NCBI RefSeq assembly: GCF_023101685.1
Contig: NZ_CP082164.1
Span: forward strand, 3,968,001 to 4,032,000
Length of the DNA: 64,000 nt
Source: Bradyrhizobium sp. 186
GTDB taxonomy: Bacteria; Pseudomonadota; Alphaproteobacteria; Rhizobiales; Xanthobacteraceae
Direction: 5' to 3'
The notes under the pieces are model-generated. The model was not told the DNA's origin, searched no databases, and saw only the letters and a program-made list of their open reading frames with translations. Every line of letters begins with the position of its first letter. Position 1 is the stretch's first letter. Below are positions 18,167 through 27,304 of this stretch, in pieces. The position numbers and the translations under genes were made by a program.

Positions 18167-18387
18167 AAGGTCCCCAAGATAAAGCCCGAGGTTCCCAGCC
18201 CAACATATGTTAAGGAACGGGCCCAGTGCGAAGCGCGCTAATCACTCCGCCAGCTTCCCTCTAGAATTGGAACTGCTCCGGAAAGGAATTATTGTTCCAT
18301 CATCACCGGCCGATGGCATTCTTTGTAGGCGTCGGTGGCTGAGAGACCAATCGCGCTCCCGCCTGCATAAGGGGAAAGGAGCGCGAC

Positions 18388-18579
18388 ATGAAGCAACCTC
18401 CCCACGTTACAACCGCTGAAGAGCGATTTGCCGACGCGGCGACGCGATTGCGGGAACAAGCCGAGAAGCTACCGCCAGGGCATGAGCGAGATGTTATGCT
18501 CCGAAAGGCCAGTTTGGACGAAGCAGCCTCCCACATGTTCGAGTGGCTGAATTCGCCGGGTTTAAGACCGCCGACCTGA
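18388..18579 (+). CDS. Small hypothetical protein (TAEERF/LPPG/EWLNSPGL type)
   Basis: The 63-residue protein contains ADAATRLREQAEKLPPGHER and ends HMFEWLNSPGLRPPT. I recognise this pattern as a recurrent short protein of Bradyrhizobium and relatives, without known function. A strong ribosome site (ggaaaggagcg) precedes the ATG. It is helical and soluble. Confidence 0.65.
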   Translation: MKQPPHVTTAEERFADAATRLREQAEKLPPGHERDVMLRKASLDEAASHMFEWLNSPGLRPPT

Positions 18580-18609
18580 AACCGACGGCGCGAACGGGCG
18601 TTGGGCCAT

Positions 18610-18717
18610 ATGGATGACAAAGAGCTGCAAGCCCGCAGTGAACAGGCTCTCGTGGTCGTGACGTTCAGTACAGCAACGCTGATCGCGTGCGTCACCTTGT
18701 TAGTTTCTCAATTGTAA
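18610..18717 (+). CDS. 35-residue single-span membrane peptide
   Basis: The frame encodes MDDKELQARSEQALVVVTFS, then a hydrophobic stretch (TATLIACVTLLVSQL) to the TAA. It starts 31 bases after the previous stop and ends exactly at a strong terminator, so it is probably the last cistron of the same transcript. Confidence 0.5.
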   Translation: MDDKELQARSEQALVVVTFSTATLIACVTLLVSQL

Positions 18718-18742
18718 GGCCGCCTCAGTTGGCGGCCTCTTT
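18717..18742 (+). terminator. Bidirectional rho-independent terminator
   Basis: A perfect 8-bp stem AGGCCGCC/GGCGGCCT (18717-18724, 18731-18738) with a six-base loop is followed by ctttctt. It ends the rightward small genes. The leftward 94-residue gene has its stop inside the loop. Confidence 0.75.
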
Positions 18743-19009
18743 CTTGATCAGCCGCACGTATGTCCCGCTCTCGTGCAGCTCAAGCCAGCCGCGCTCGACC
18801 GCCATCTTGATGCCGGCGCCGAACTCCGGGCCGCTGCCGCCGTGCTGGTACATGAAGGGCGCGTTGATCTTCTCGATATGGATGCGGCCGTTTTGTACGG
18901 GGTCGGTGGTAGCGGTGAGTTCGACGAGCTTGCTGGCGGCGGTTTCGGGGTCTGCGTAAGGACGTTTGTCGGCATACTTCATGGGACTGTGGATATGCTG
19001 AGTCGTCAC
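18725..19009 (-). CDS. Hypothetical protein (94 residues)
   Basis: A mixed alpha/beta small protein with the stretch MKYADKRPYADPETAASKLV, IHIEKINAPFMYQ and GWLELHESGTYVRL. No domain was recognised, but composition and codon pattern look real. The start is either GTG at 19009 or ATG at 18982; the shorter form is plausible. It ends in the bidirectional terminator. Confidence 0.6.
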   Translation of the reverse strand: MTTQHIHSPMKYADKRPYADPETAASKLVELTATTDPVQNGRIHIEKINAPFMYQHGGSGPEFGAGIKMAVERGWLELHESGTYVRLIKKEAAN

Positions 19010-19052
19010 CTTACACTAGGTGCAGCCTCGGACTTGTCCTGCCTGTTGGTGT

Positions 19053-19395
19053 TCATCGGGCGGCCGCCCTCTCTCCGCATCTCCGTGCGTCGTATTTCCG
19101 CGCCGTCCAATCGCTCTGTTGCCGCCACGCCTCAAAATCTGCCGGTTCGCTTGGATAGAAACACAACCCACGCCGCCGAGAACGCAGCGCGCGCGCTCTC
19201 GAAGCTGGCGGCCGTGCCGGACGTGCATTCGCCGGGACGTGATCCGGGATAGAAGCCGCACCGCCATTGCCATGGATCGCTCTCGGCCGGATTACCGCTG
19301 CGGATGCTGATGCTCCCGACGTGGGTATCGCCGTAGCAGATCGGCCAGCTTTTCTGACGAGCGTTACGGTCCCGACGGCCGGTAAAATGTGGCAT
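19053..19395 (-). pseudogene. Frameshifted hypothetical protein
   Basis: The first frame (start 19395) reads ICYGDTHVGSISIRSGN, WQWRCGFYPGS, then FESARAAFSAAWVVFLSKRT and meets a stop at 19132-19134. In the next frame the continuation ADFEAWRQQSDWTARKY is clear, and this is the usual ending of this small-protein type. A one-base shift near 19136 explains it. The function of the intact protein is unknown. Confidence 0.6.
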
Positions 19396-19665
19396 GGCCC
19401 AATGAAAGCGCCGGGCGATGCCGCGGGATAATGCTAATGTATTGGGATCGGGTCAGCGCTGGACTGCTGGGCCTCGTGGGTGGGGAAAGGTCCGCTGTCA
19501 GCAGTGCACCGGACCTGTCTCGTGCGAGCGTGGGACGACCGCTGATGACCCAATTCGGACTTGGTTCGCGATGGCGATCCGAAAATGAATTTAAGCGCTT
19601 CAGTCTGAGTTTTTGCTGTATCCTATTGGGCCTTCGAGCTCCGCAACATTTGGGAGGAGGTTAGG

Positions 19666-20118
19666 ATGAACAAGTCCTCTGTCGCCGCCACTTTGATCGC
19701 GTTGGCAAGTTCTGCGATGGCTCAAGATGCGATGAAGGTGGTCAAGCCCGATGGGCTGACGTGGATAGAGCATCCGGTCTTCAGGGGCGTGCAAACCGCC
19801 ATCTTGATCGGTGACCCAGCAAAGGCCGAGACGATCGTCCAGCGGGTGAAATTCCCGCCGAATTATAAAGTTCCGCCGCACACTCATCCCTATGCCGAGG
19901 TCGTCACCGTGATGAGTGGCAGCTTTGGGAACGCCATGGGGGAAAAGTTTGATCCCTCGAAAGGCGAGATATTGAAGCCGGGCTCCGTCTTCGCGCTGCC
20001 GGCGAAGCACCCCCATTATGTTTGGACGACAAACGAAGAAACGATGGTCCAAATTGTATTCACCGGGCCGGGGGGCATCGTGTTCATCGATCCAGCCGAC
20101 GATCCGCGCAAGAAGTAA
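19666..20118 (+). CDS. Exported cupin-domain protein
   Basis: This 150-residue protein has a signal peptide (residues 1-19, ending AMAQD) and one cupin barrel. The metal ligands appear in PPHTHPYAEVVTV (H, H, E) and LPAKHPHYVW (H). Such proteins bind a metal and may be dioxygenases, isomerases or simple binders. The ribosome site ggaggagg is very strong and six bases from the ATG. The gene is monocistronic and followed by a strong terminator. Confidence 0.85.
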   Translation: MNKSSVAATLIALASSAMAQDAMKVVKPDGLTWIEHPVFRGVQTAILIGDPAKAETIVQRVKFPPNYKVPPHTHPYAEVVTVMSGSFGNAMGEKFDPSKGEILKPGSVFALPAKHPHYVWTTNEETMVQIVFTGPGGIVFIDPADDPRKK

Positions 20119-20139
20119 AAACGAAGCGCCGAAGCATAA

Positions 20140-20169
20140 AAAGAGGCCGCCTCAATCGGCGGCCTCTTT
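20140..20169 (+). terminator. Rho-independent terminator of the cupin gene
   Basis: A perfect 12-bp stem, AAAGAGGCCGCC (20140-20151) with GGCGGCCTCTTT (20158-20169), loop tcaatc, starts 21 bases after the stop. Confidence 0.8.
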
Positions 20170-20179
20170 CGTCATTCCG

Positions 20180-20350
20180 GCACAGGCGCGATGTCGGCTG
20201 TTGTGCAGGTTTTCGGATGCCGGCATGCCGAGACCATCCCCACGCTCGGACAGCCGGCGCCCGAAAAGCGGCAAGGCACGAAATCGCGGGATGTGGGGCA
20301 CCGACTGTGCAGCGGGTGCTATGGGGATTTGGCTTCGGCGTGAGTGTTGC
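20180..20350 (+). mobile_element. Relic of an IS110-type left end
   Basis: The hairpin TTTCGGATGCCGGC (20211-20224) / GCCGGCGCCCGAAA (20253-20266) repeats the one upstream of the IS110-like gene at 15167-15222, and the phrase tgctatgggg follows in both. The transposase is missing; the IS91-type element begins soon after. This is a second, decayed copy. Confidence 0.45.
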
Positions 20351-20560
20351 GGAAGTTGAGCTGATGGTGGCGATCGGATCGCTTTAGCTCGAATCTTGGG
20401 CGTGCGTGCTGGCGCGAGCGAGCGGATCGCAGGTTGCTCGACAGGATTTGCGGCGCGATCACGGGCCAGTCTTGCTGATCGGCGCAAGTGGATGTGCTGC
20501 CGGGCGAGAGCCGGCCAAAATGGTGCGCTTCGGTGCGGTGCTGGATCAGCGATGACAGCA

Positions 20561-21778
20561 TCATGAGGTGTCGATCCTGATCGCGGCCGGCGTGGGCGTG
20601 GGTCGGTGCTTTGGCTCGCTGCCGCGCGCGAAGGTCTCGATGACGAACATGCGTCCGCCGCAGCAGGGGCACGGTCGTGGCAGCATGCGGGGTTCGTCGG
20701 CCGCTGGGGCCTCTGAGGCATTTTGCTGTTCGGAGCGGATCGGCACGGCGAGCAGTTCGCGCGCCCGCGCGATGTTGGCGGCGCGGCTGCCACTGGCCAG
20801 CAGTCCGTAGTGCCGGATGCGGTGGAAGCCCCCGGGCAGCACGTGCATCAGGAAGCGTCGGATGAACTCGCGGGTCGACAGCGTCATGGTCTGATAGCGG
20901 CCAGGCCCCTCGATCCGGTAATTCTTCCACCGGAAGGTGACGCCGGTGTGGTCGGCCGCGATCAGGCGGCGATTGGAGATGGCGACCCGGTGGGTGTAGC
21001 GCGACAGATAGGCGAGCACGGCCCTGGGGCCGCCGAATGGCCGCTTGGCATAGACCACCCCATCGATCTTGCGCAGCGGCGCCAGATACGCCTTGAAGGC
21101 TCTGATGTTATCGAGGCGGGCGTGGACGCCGAAAAACTTGAGACGTCCGGCCCGGTGGGCGGCGACGAGCTTGGCCAGGAACAATCCCCGGAACAGGCAC
21201 GAGAGAACCTTCACGGGCAGGATAAAGTCTGTCCTGCACGGTACCCACCGCGTGCCATCAATGGAGATGCCGCCGCCCGGCACGATCATGTGGACATGGG
21301 GATGATGCGTCAGCGCCGAGCCCCAGGTGTGAAGCACCGAGGTGATGCCGATGCGGGCGCCGAGGTGCTTGGGATCGGCCGCGATGGTAGTCATGGTCTC
21401 GGCCGAGGTCGTGAACAGGATGTCGTAGATCACGGCCTTGTTCTGATAGGCGATGTCCGCGATGGCGGCCGGCAGCGTGAACACCACATGAAAGTACGGC
21501 ACCGGCAACAGATCGGCCTCGCGCGCGGCGAGCCATTCCTTGGCAGCGGTGCCCTGACACTTCGGACAATGGCGATTACGACAGCTGTTGTAAGCGATGA
21601 CCGTGTGCGGGCAATCTTCGCAGCGCGCCACATGGCCGCCGAGCGCCGCCGTGCGGCAGCGCTCGATGGCCGACATCACCTTCATCTGGTCGAGGCTGAC
21701 GTGACCGACATTGGCACGACGCCACGCCGCTCCGTGGTCGCGGAAGATATCCGCGACCTCCAGCACCGGGCGAGACAT
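20561..21778 (-). CDS. IS91-family rolling-circle transposase
   Basis: The 405-residue HUH transposase appears intact. It has an N-terminal zinc finger (CEDC..., CRNRHCPKC, residues 53-74), the HUH motif HPHVH (about 159-163), and the tyrosine region AYLSRYTHRVAISNRRL. A second Cys cluster (CPCCGGRM) lies near the C-terminus. IS91 enzymes nick one strand and move DNA by rolling-circle replication, sometimes mobilising flanking genes. It is followed by about 180 bases that should hold the origin end. The start ATG overlaps the end region of the split integrase gene. Confidence 0.92.
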   Translation of the reverse strand: MSRPVLEVADIFRDHGAAWRRANVGHVSLDQMKVMSAIERCRTAALGGHVARCEDCPHTVIAYNSCRNRHCPKCQGTAAKEWLAAREADLLPVPYFHVVFTLPAAIADIAYQNKAVIYDILFTTSAETMTTIAADPKHLGARIGITSVLHTWGSALTHHPHVHMIVPGGGISIDGTRWVPCRTDFILPVKVLSCLFRGLFLAKLVAAHRAGRLKFFGVHARLDNIRAFKAYLAPLRKIDGVVYAKRPFGGPRAVLAYLSRYTHRVAISNRRLIAADHTGVTFRWKNYRIEGPGRYQTMTLSTREFIRRFLMHVLPGGFHRIRHYGLLASGSRAANIARARELLAVPIRSEQQNASEAPAADEPRMLPRPCPCCGGRMFVIETFARGSEPKHRPTPTPAAIRIDTS

Positions 21779-21790
21779 GACCGCTGGCCG

Positions 21791-21937
21791 CTACGTCGGC
21801 GGCTGGTCTTTCCTGTTCTTCTTCGGCTTCTTGCAAGGCTGCGACAGCAGGTCGAGCGGGCTCTTGATGCCAGCGATCATGCCGGTGGCGACGCGGGCGT
21901 AGCGCGCCGTCGTGTCCAATTTGTCGTGCCCCAGTAG
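21791..21937 (-). pseudogene. IS91-associated tyrosine recombinase, C-terminal part
   Basis: The frame reads LLGHDKLDTTARYARVATGM, then KSPLDLLSQPCKKPKK and a stop. It contains the catalytic tyrosine region (TTARYARV) of the integrase whose main part lies at 24493-25275. The two parts are separated by the serine-recombinase element. Confidence 0.8.
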
Positions 21938-21965
21938 TCACGATTCATAATGCACCTCGGCTAAC

Positions 21966-24023
21966 TCATTGAAAGTCAAGGACCCGCTGCGTGGTATTTT
22001 GTGTTAGCGGAGGCTTCCGACGCTTTCCCTTGGCGAAACCTGCCAAGTCCTCGGCCCTGATCACCCAAGGCGCGCCCGCGCAAGCTTGTCGGCCTTTGAT
22101 GTCGCCGCGGCGGAGCATACGCAAGGCCGTCATGTTGCAGACGCCGATGAGTTTTGCTGCCGCTTCGAGCGTAATTTCGCCGCGCTCCGCCCACTCGCCG
22201 TCGCGGAAGACGGCGATGTCGTGGTGATTGCGGAAGCCGCACACGCGCTCTTGCGTCCAGGCATTGCCGTGCCCGGTCTCCACGCCAGCGCGATTGAGCA
22301 GGCGCGCGATCTGCCGATCGGGCATCAGCCGCGCCAGCTCACGCACGAGTGCGATCGTGTCGTCGGGGATGCGTGGATTGTGCCGGCCGGCCGCATTCAG
22401 TCGCTGTTTGACTTGCAGTTGGGTATGATCGCCGCCTTGCCAGTGCAGGACCGCATGGATGATTGCGCCGTCCCTGCGCACGACGATCTCCGTGAGTGCC
22501 GCGCGAAGGATACGCTTGCGCGTTGCGGCGGTTGCAGCGGGATGCAACCAGGCGCGCTCCAGATCAGCACCGAGCGCCACCAATTGCTGGCGCTCCGGCT
22601 CACCGAACGGCGGCGGACGGCGCGCAATCAGGGCGGCGATCTCTCCTTCAAGCTTTGCGACAGCCTGCAATGCCTCGTTCCAGCGGCGCTCCAGCTCGCC
22701 GGCGACCAGCCGGTTTGCCGGGTCGACGGCGTCGTACTGTCGGCGCGCGTGCGCGGCTTCGTAGCGCGCCTGCTGCAGCGACAGCTCCAGCTGGCGCTCG
22801 GCCGCGGTCGTCGTGCTCGATTGCGCCTTGATCGCTTTGAGTGCTGCCTCGGCGCCGAGCGGCTTCAGCACGCGCAGGACCTCGTTACTGATCGCTGCGT
22901 CGATGCTCAAGCCGCTGATCGAAATGCAGCGCGCGGCACCGTGGTTCGTACGCGCACCGTAGCAATTGTAGCGGCCGATCTTGCCGCTGTAGTGCACATG
23001 GAGCTTGCGGCCGCAGTGGCCGCATCGCAGCAGTCCGGGCAGCAGCAACTCGCCTTTACGAGCTGCTCCGCGAGCGAGTGCGCTGCTCATGCCGGTCGCA
23101 TTGTTGGCGATCACCTCGAGGTTGTGCTCGAACTCGTCCCAGGTGATGTAGGCCGCGTGGTGATCCTTGATCAAGACATCCCATTCCGCCATGGGCTTTT
23201 GCACACCACGCCGGACATGCTTGCGTCCACCTTTGACACTCACACGGCTCGTCGTGCGCCCGAACGCGTAGGCACCTGCATAGATCGGATTGGTCAGGAT
23301 GTTGTGCACGATGTTGTAGGCCGGCAGTCGCCACACGACGCCGTGCGCCTCTCCTTGGCGCGACTTGACCGGCAGCTCGATGCCCTCCTCTCTCAGCCAG
23401 ATGTGCACCTGTCTAGCACTTTGCAGCTCGGCGAACTTGGTGAAGACCAGCTGCAGGGCGTCCTGCACGCGTTTGTCCGGATTCTTCTCTATGCGATCGC
23501 GACCGATCTTCACATAGCCGGCGGCGACACCGAGGACCAGCGCGCCGCGGCGCGCCTTCTGCTTCAGCGCTTCCTGCGAGCGGTGGCGGAACATCGAGAG
23601 TTCAAGCTCGCTCATCGTGCCCTTCATGCCAAGCAGCAGCCGATCGTTGGGATGGCGAGGATCGTAGATTCCGTCCTCGTCGACGATGAGCGTGCCGACC
23701 AATCCACAGAACTCGATCAGCGTATGCCAGTCGCGGCCATTACGGGCAAGACGCGACGCCTCGATCGCGAGCACAGCGCCGACACGGCCGTCGCAGATCG
23801 TTGCAAGCAGCCGCTCGAAGCCGGGACGCGCGATGCCGCCGCCGGACCGGCCGAGGTCGTCGTCGATGACTTCGACGTTGCTCCAGCCAAGCTGCTTGGC
23901 GCGATCGACGAGGCCGTATTGGCGCCGTCGGCTCTCATGATTATGCGCGAGCTGGTCTGCTGTCGATTGCCGGATGTAGACGCAGGCGTTGCGGGCGAGA
24001 TGCTCAGTCGTGATTTTGGTCAT
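21966..24023 (-). CDS. Large serine recombinase
   Basis: The 685-residue protein has an N-terminal resolvase domain with catalytic Ser20 in VYIRQST and the usual arginines in AIEASRLARNGRD. A recombinase domain follows (AYNIVHNILTNPIYAGAYAFG), then a zinc ribbon (LLRCGHCGRKL...) and a coiled-coil region (AERQLELSLQQARYEAAHAR). The C-terminus carries an extra domain with a helix-turn-helix look (ITLEAAAKLIGVCNMTALRM). It should catalyse integration and excision of its own element. The start at 24023 has a gggggag ribosome site; the longer upstream frame is out of family. No frameshift is seen. Confidence 0.92.
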   Translation of the reverse strand: MTKITTEHLARNACVYIRQSTADQLAHNHESRRRQYGLVDRAKQLGWSNVEVIDDDLGRSGGGIARPGFERLLATICDGRVGAVLAIEASRLARNGRDWHTLIEFCGLVGTLIVDEDGIYDPRHPNDRLLLGMKGTMSELELSMFRHRSQEALKQKARRGALVLGVAAGYVKIGRDRIEKNPDKRVQDALQLVFTKFAELQSARQVHIWLREEGIELPVKSRQGEAHGVVWRLPAYNIVHNILTNPIYAGAYAFGRTTSRVSVKGGRKHVRRGVQKPMAEWDVLIKDHHAAYITWDEFEHNLEVIANNATGMSSALARGAARKGELLLPGLLRCGHCGRKLHVHYSGKIGRYNCYGARTNHGAARCISISGLSIDAAISNEVLRVLKPLGAEAALKAIKAQSSTTTAAERQLELSLQQARYEAAHARRQYDAVDPANRLVAGELERRWNEALQAVAKLEGEIAALIARRPPPFGEPERQQLVALGADLERAWLHPAATAATRKRILRAALTEIVVRRDGAIIHAVLHWQGGDHTQLQVKQRLNAAGRHNPRIPDDTIALVRELARLMPDRQIARLLNRAGVETGHGNAWTQERVCGFRNHHDIAVFRDGEWAERGEITLEAAAKLIGVCNMTALRMLRRGDIKGRQACAGAPWVIRAEDLAGFAKGKRRKPPLTQNTTQRVLDFQ

Positions 24024-24186
24024 CGCCGCTCCCCCCGCTTGCCGCCTTTGCCAGCGCCGCCGCGATCTCGCGCAGCAGCACCTCGATGACCATCGCGAGC
24101 TCGCTCTTTTGAGCTGCACGCAGTTCGACGCACGGTCGCTCGGCCTCGAACAGGCTTGGCTGGAAATTCTCGGATCGCTGCGTCAT
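24004..24186 (-). CDS. Small accessory protein of the recombinase element
   Basis: The 60-residue helical protein (MTQRSENFQPSLFEAERPCV..., LAMVIEVLLREIAAALAKA) overlaps the recombinase start by 20 bases and shares its direction, so the two are probably co-translated. Comparable small genes precede similar recombinases. Function unknown. Confidence 0.6.
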   Translation of the reverse strand: MTQRSENFQPSLFEAERPCVELRAAQKSELAMVIEVLLREIAAALAKAASGGSGDDQNHD

Positions 24187-24492
24187 TCTCTAGTCGCTCC
24201 GTTTTTGATTCGGACGCCAGAAAGCCTAGAAGCGCATCGACCTCGTTGCGTAGGGAGCGAAGAACATTCAGGGGAAAATGCGGCTCAACGCTGATCTCGA
24301 ATCGGGACGCAGCCTCGTCAGTCATCCACGCCGGAAGGCAGGCAAAGGTGCCGTCAAGTTGGTGAACAACGAGAAACGCGGCGCCACCTCGCTCAAGCCG
24401 CCGCCTGACACCTACCGTCTCCCCGAAGCGAGGATGAAATCGGTAAGTGATGCGTGCTTCAGCCTGTTGTTCGCGGGCAGTATGTCGCCCTT
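24020..24492 (-). CDS. DUF5372-like protein of the recombinase element (start uncertain)
   Basis: The frame reads ARITYRFHPRFGETVGVRRR, then FLVVHQLDGTFACLPAWMTD, resembling DUF5372 proteins, which typically accompany this recombinase type. No clear start codon lies inside the element border. The last 45 residues overlap the next two genes in another frame and look like read-through of noncoding phase. The gene may be slightly damaged at either end. Confidence 0.5.
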
Positions 24493-25275
24493 CCGAGCAG
24501 CGCCTGGATGACGCGAATATCGGTGCCACGTTCAAGGAGATGGGTGGCAAAGGAGTGTCGAAGCGCATGGAGCGTTACGCCCTTGCGGATTCCGGCCGCA
24601 TCGGCCGCCTCATGGAACAGGCGGTTGAGTTGGCGGGTTGTCACCGGCTTACCGGGCTTGCGGCCGGGAAACAGCCAGCGTTCCGCCACGGGCGTTGTGG
24701 AATCGTAACTCGGCGGGCGCGTCTTCCACCATTGGCGCAGCAGGTCGAGCGTGTCGGGCGACAGCATGACATTGCGGTCCTTGCGGCTCTTGGACTGCTC
24801 GACCCGAATGATCCTCTGCGCGCTATCGATGTGCTTGACCTTCAGCCTGACCACCTCGCCGGCGCGCAGGCCGCAGCCATAGCCGAGACTGAGCAGCACG
24901 CGCACCTTGAGGCTACTCGCGACCGCGAGCAGGCGCCGGGTCTCGTCCTGGCTCATCACCAGCGGAATCTTCTGCGGCTCACGGAGGTGATAAATCTCGG
25001 CCGCAAGATCCAGTCGCCGCAACGTCACGCGAAACAAGAACCGCAACCCGGTCATGATGCGGTTGCGATTGCAGATGCTCGCGCCCGTCTCGGCAAAGAT
25101 GCAGTTGAAACCGGCGGATATCCTCCGCCGTGGCCGTGTCCGGGGACTGCTTGAGAAACCTAGCAAACCGCTTGCAGCTGTGAATATGACCCCTCTGCGT
25201 CCCCGCGCAGAGCTTGCGTGCATTCATGTCCTCGATCATGCGCTGGCGCAACGGGCTGACCGTAACCGTACTCAT
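24493..25275 (-). pseudogene. IS91-associated tyrosine recombinase, N-terminal and central part
   Basis: From ATG 25275 the frame gives MSTVTVSPLRQRMIEDMNAR to EDIRRFQLHL, then shifts near 25097 into ETGASICNRNRIMTGLRF. The catalytic domain follows: GYGCGLRAGEVVRLKV (first Arg) and HALRHSFATHLLERG (HxxR). It breaks off after IRVIQALLG at the inserted element. The catalytic Tyr is on the far side at about 21900. Two independent lesions make it a dead gene. Confidence 0.85.
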
Positions 25276-25885
25276 GGGCAACTCCTGTCTTGGATGAGGT
25301 TGACGACACCCTCGATCTTCAAGACAGGCCGACCGGCCGGCTACCGATGATCTCTCATAGGTTCCCGCACCCTCGGCTAAGCCCCCCGCTTCAGCGGGCT
25401 ATCGCGCAGCGATTTAGTGGTGTGCTGGGCATGTTCAGTAACTTGGAGGTGAAAGTCCTCTACCCAACCTGATGGAGGTGAAGGGTTAGTGACAACGCAA
25501 GGGCTATCGCCGCGAGGCGAGGTCTGAAGGAAGCGTAGAGCAAACGTGCGAGTCGATGGACAAGAACCGGATACAAGGCGCGAGCGTCGGACGAGCGGGC
25601 CACTTACCGCGAAGTCCATATCCATCAAGGATGCGAAGCGTAGATCCGGCGACCTGTGCACGGAAAGTAACTGAACTTACCCCAGGAGATCTGCTCTGTG
25701 TCGCTTCGGCGACTGAGAATGCCGCGAGGCATCCTGACCGCGGGGCAGAAGTCAGCAGAGGGCGTATTAGGTCATGTCGTCGGCAAGGCTAGTGAGGCAC
25801 TCCGTCGCCGAAAGGTGGAGGCAACAGATAGGCTGAGCCGGGAACGATGGCTGAAGGCCCGAACGAGAGGAGAGGCAAGTAGGAC

Positions 25886-27259
25886 ATGAATCTCGAGAGC
25901 GACAAGCGGCTGAACATCCAGTTGAGACTGGACTTCTCATCGGCGCCGACGGGTGAAGCCCGGCAGGCGGGAGGGGGAGACATCGAATCGCTCTCGGTGG
26001 CGAATGAGCCCGAACGCCCAGCCGACACGCGTCGGATCATGGAGGAGGTATGTGAGCGAAAGAACCTGAAGGAAGCATTGCGGCAAGTGAGGAGCAACAA
26101 GGGCAGCGCCGGCGTCGATGGGATGACCGTTGATAAACTCGGTGACTACCTGAAGCAGCACTGGCCGGTCATTCGGGAGCAATTGCTGAACAGGACCTAC
26201 GAACCGAAACCGGTGAGACGGGTGGAAATCCCGAAGCCGGATGGCGGAGGGATGCGAAAGCTTGGCATCCCAACCGTGCTGGACCGCTTTGTCCAGCAAG
26301 CGGTGATGCAGGTTCTGCAGCGGCAATGGAATCCGACGTTCTCCCAATACAGCTATGGGTTCCGACCGCGTCGGTCGGCTCATCACGCCGTGGCTCAAGC
26401 GCAGCAGTACATCGCGCAAGGCTACGGATGGGTGATCGATCTCGATTTGGAAAAGTTCTTTGATCGAGTCAATCACGACAAACTGATGGGCCAGATCGCC
26501 AAGCGCGTCGGGGACAAGCGGCTGTTGAAGCTCATCCGGGCATTCCTGAATGCCGGGGTGATGGAGAACGGACTGGTCAGCCCCAGCGTGGAAGGAACTC
26601 CGCAAGGAGGACCGCTTTCGCCACTGCTAAGTAACCTCGTACTCGACGAACTCGACCGCGAACTGGAGCACCGGGGACACCGCTTTGTCCGTTATGCGGA
26701 CGACTGCAACATCTACGTTCGCAGCGAACGCGCGGGTCAGCGGGTGATGGAGAGCACACAAAAGCTCAAGCTCAAGGTGAATGAGGCGAAGAGTGCGGTG
26801 GCACGACCGCAGGAACGAAAGTTCCTCGGGTTCAGCTTCACGGCTGGTCCATGCATCAAGCGCACGATCGCGCCGAAATCGCTGGAACGGTTCAAGCAGC
26901 GAATCCGAGATACTACGCGAAGGGCCAAGGGCGTCAGCATCAAGACGACAATGGAGGAACTGGCCAAGTATATGCGGGGCTGGCGTGGCTATTTCGGCTT
27001 CTGCGAAACGCCCGAGGTGTTGATCGCCCTCACTCGTTGGGTCCGCTTGCGATTGCGGGCCGCTCTTTGGCGCCAATGGAAAACACCAGGACGTCGTCGA
27101 GCAGCACTCATCGCGCTGGGAGTCTCGGGGGAATTGCGCAACATGGCCGGTAGCGGCCGTGGACCCTGGCACCTCGCCCGGAGCAAAGCCCTCTCTGTTG
27201 GACTCTCCAATGCCCACTTCAAATCGCTCGGGTTCCTGTCCTTGATCGAAGCGCGTTAG
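25886..27259 (+). CDS. ltrA: Group II intron reverse transcriptase/maturase
   Basis: The 457-residue protein has an N-terminal RT0-like segment, RT domain motifs SAGVDGMTVDKL, GIPTVLDRFVQQAV, YSYGFRPRRSAHHA, GTPQGGPLSPLLSN and the catalytic YADD at residues 270-273, and a maturase (X) domain containing MRGWRGYFGFCET. There is no HNH endonuclease domain, so it belongs to the shorter class. It helps its intron fold and splice, and copies it into new DNA sites. The frame is intact. The start at 25886 follows a purine-rich stretch. Confidence 0.95.
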   Translation: MNLESDKRLNIQLRLDFSSAPTGEARQAGGGDIESLSVANEPERPADTRRIMEEVCERKNLKEALRQVRSNKGSAGVDGMTVDKLGDYLKQHWPVIREQLLNRTYEPKPVRRVEIPKPDGGGMRKLGIPTVLDRFVQQAVMQVLQRQWNPTFSQYSYGFRPRRSAHHAVAQAQQYIAQGYGWVIDLDLEKFFDRVNHDKLMGQIAKRVGDKRLLKLIRAFLNAGVMENGLVSPSVEGTPQGGPLSPLLSNLVLDELDRELEHRGHRFVRYADDCNIYVRSERAGQRVMESTQKLKLKVNEAKSAVARPQERKFLGFSFTAGPCIKRTIAPKSLERFKQRIRDTTRRAKGVSIKTTMEELAKYMRGWRGYFGFCETPEVLIALTRWVRLRLRAALWRQWKTPGRRRAALIALGVSGELRNMAGSGRGPWHLARSKALSVGLSNAHFKSLGFLSLIEAR

Positions 27260-27270
27260 CGTAACTTCTC

Positions 27271-27304
27271 GAACCGCCGTATACGGACCCGTACGTACGG
27301 TGGT
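27271..27304 (+). ncRNA. Group II intron domain V
   Basis: Exactly 34 bases starting GAACCGCCGTATACGGACCC and ending GTACGTACGGTGGT fold into the two-part catalytic hairpin of group II introns, 12 bases after the maturase stop. Confidence 0.75.

Larger units (their letters stand above)
21938..24492 (-). mobile_element. Serine-recombinase mobile element inserted in the integrase gene
   Basis: This 2.55-kb segment carries a large serine recombinase and two small genes read in the same direction. It separates VIQALLG from LLGHDKL of a single integrase gene, which fixes its borders to within a few bases. No inverted terminal repeats are seen, as expected for serine-recombinase elements. Confidence 0.75.
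20380..25419 (-). mobile_element. IS91-type element with its integrase gene, interrupted
   Basis: The unit contains a complete IS91-type transposase (20561-21778) and, upstream of it in the same direction, an associated tyrosine-recombinase gene, a common arrangement in this group. The integrase gene is split by the 2.55-kb serine-recombinase element. The exact ori and ter ends could not be fixed. The right end lies between 25276 and the group II intron. Confidence 0.65.

Noticed and set aside
22086..24089. Long open frame (667 codons) opposite the serine recombinase
   Set aside because: Antisense shadow of a gene with catalytic motifs; no protein-like features.
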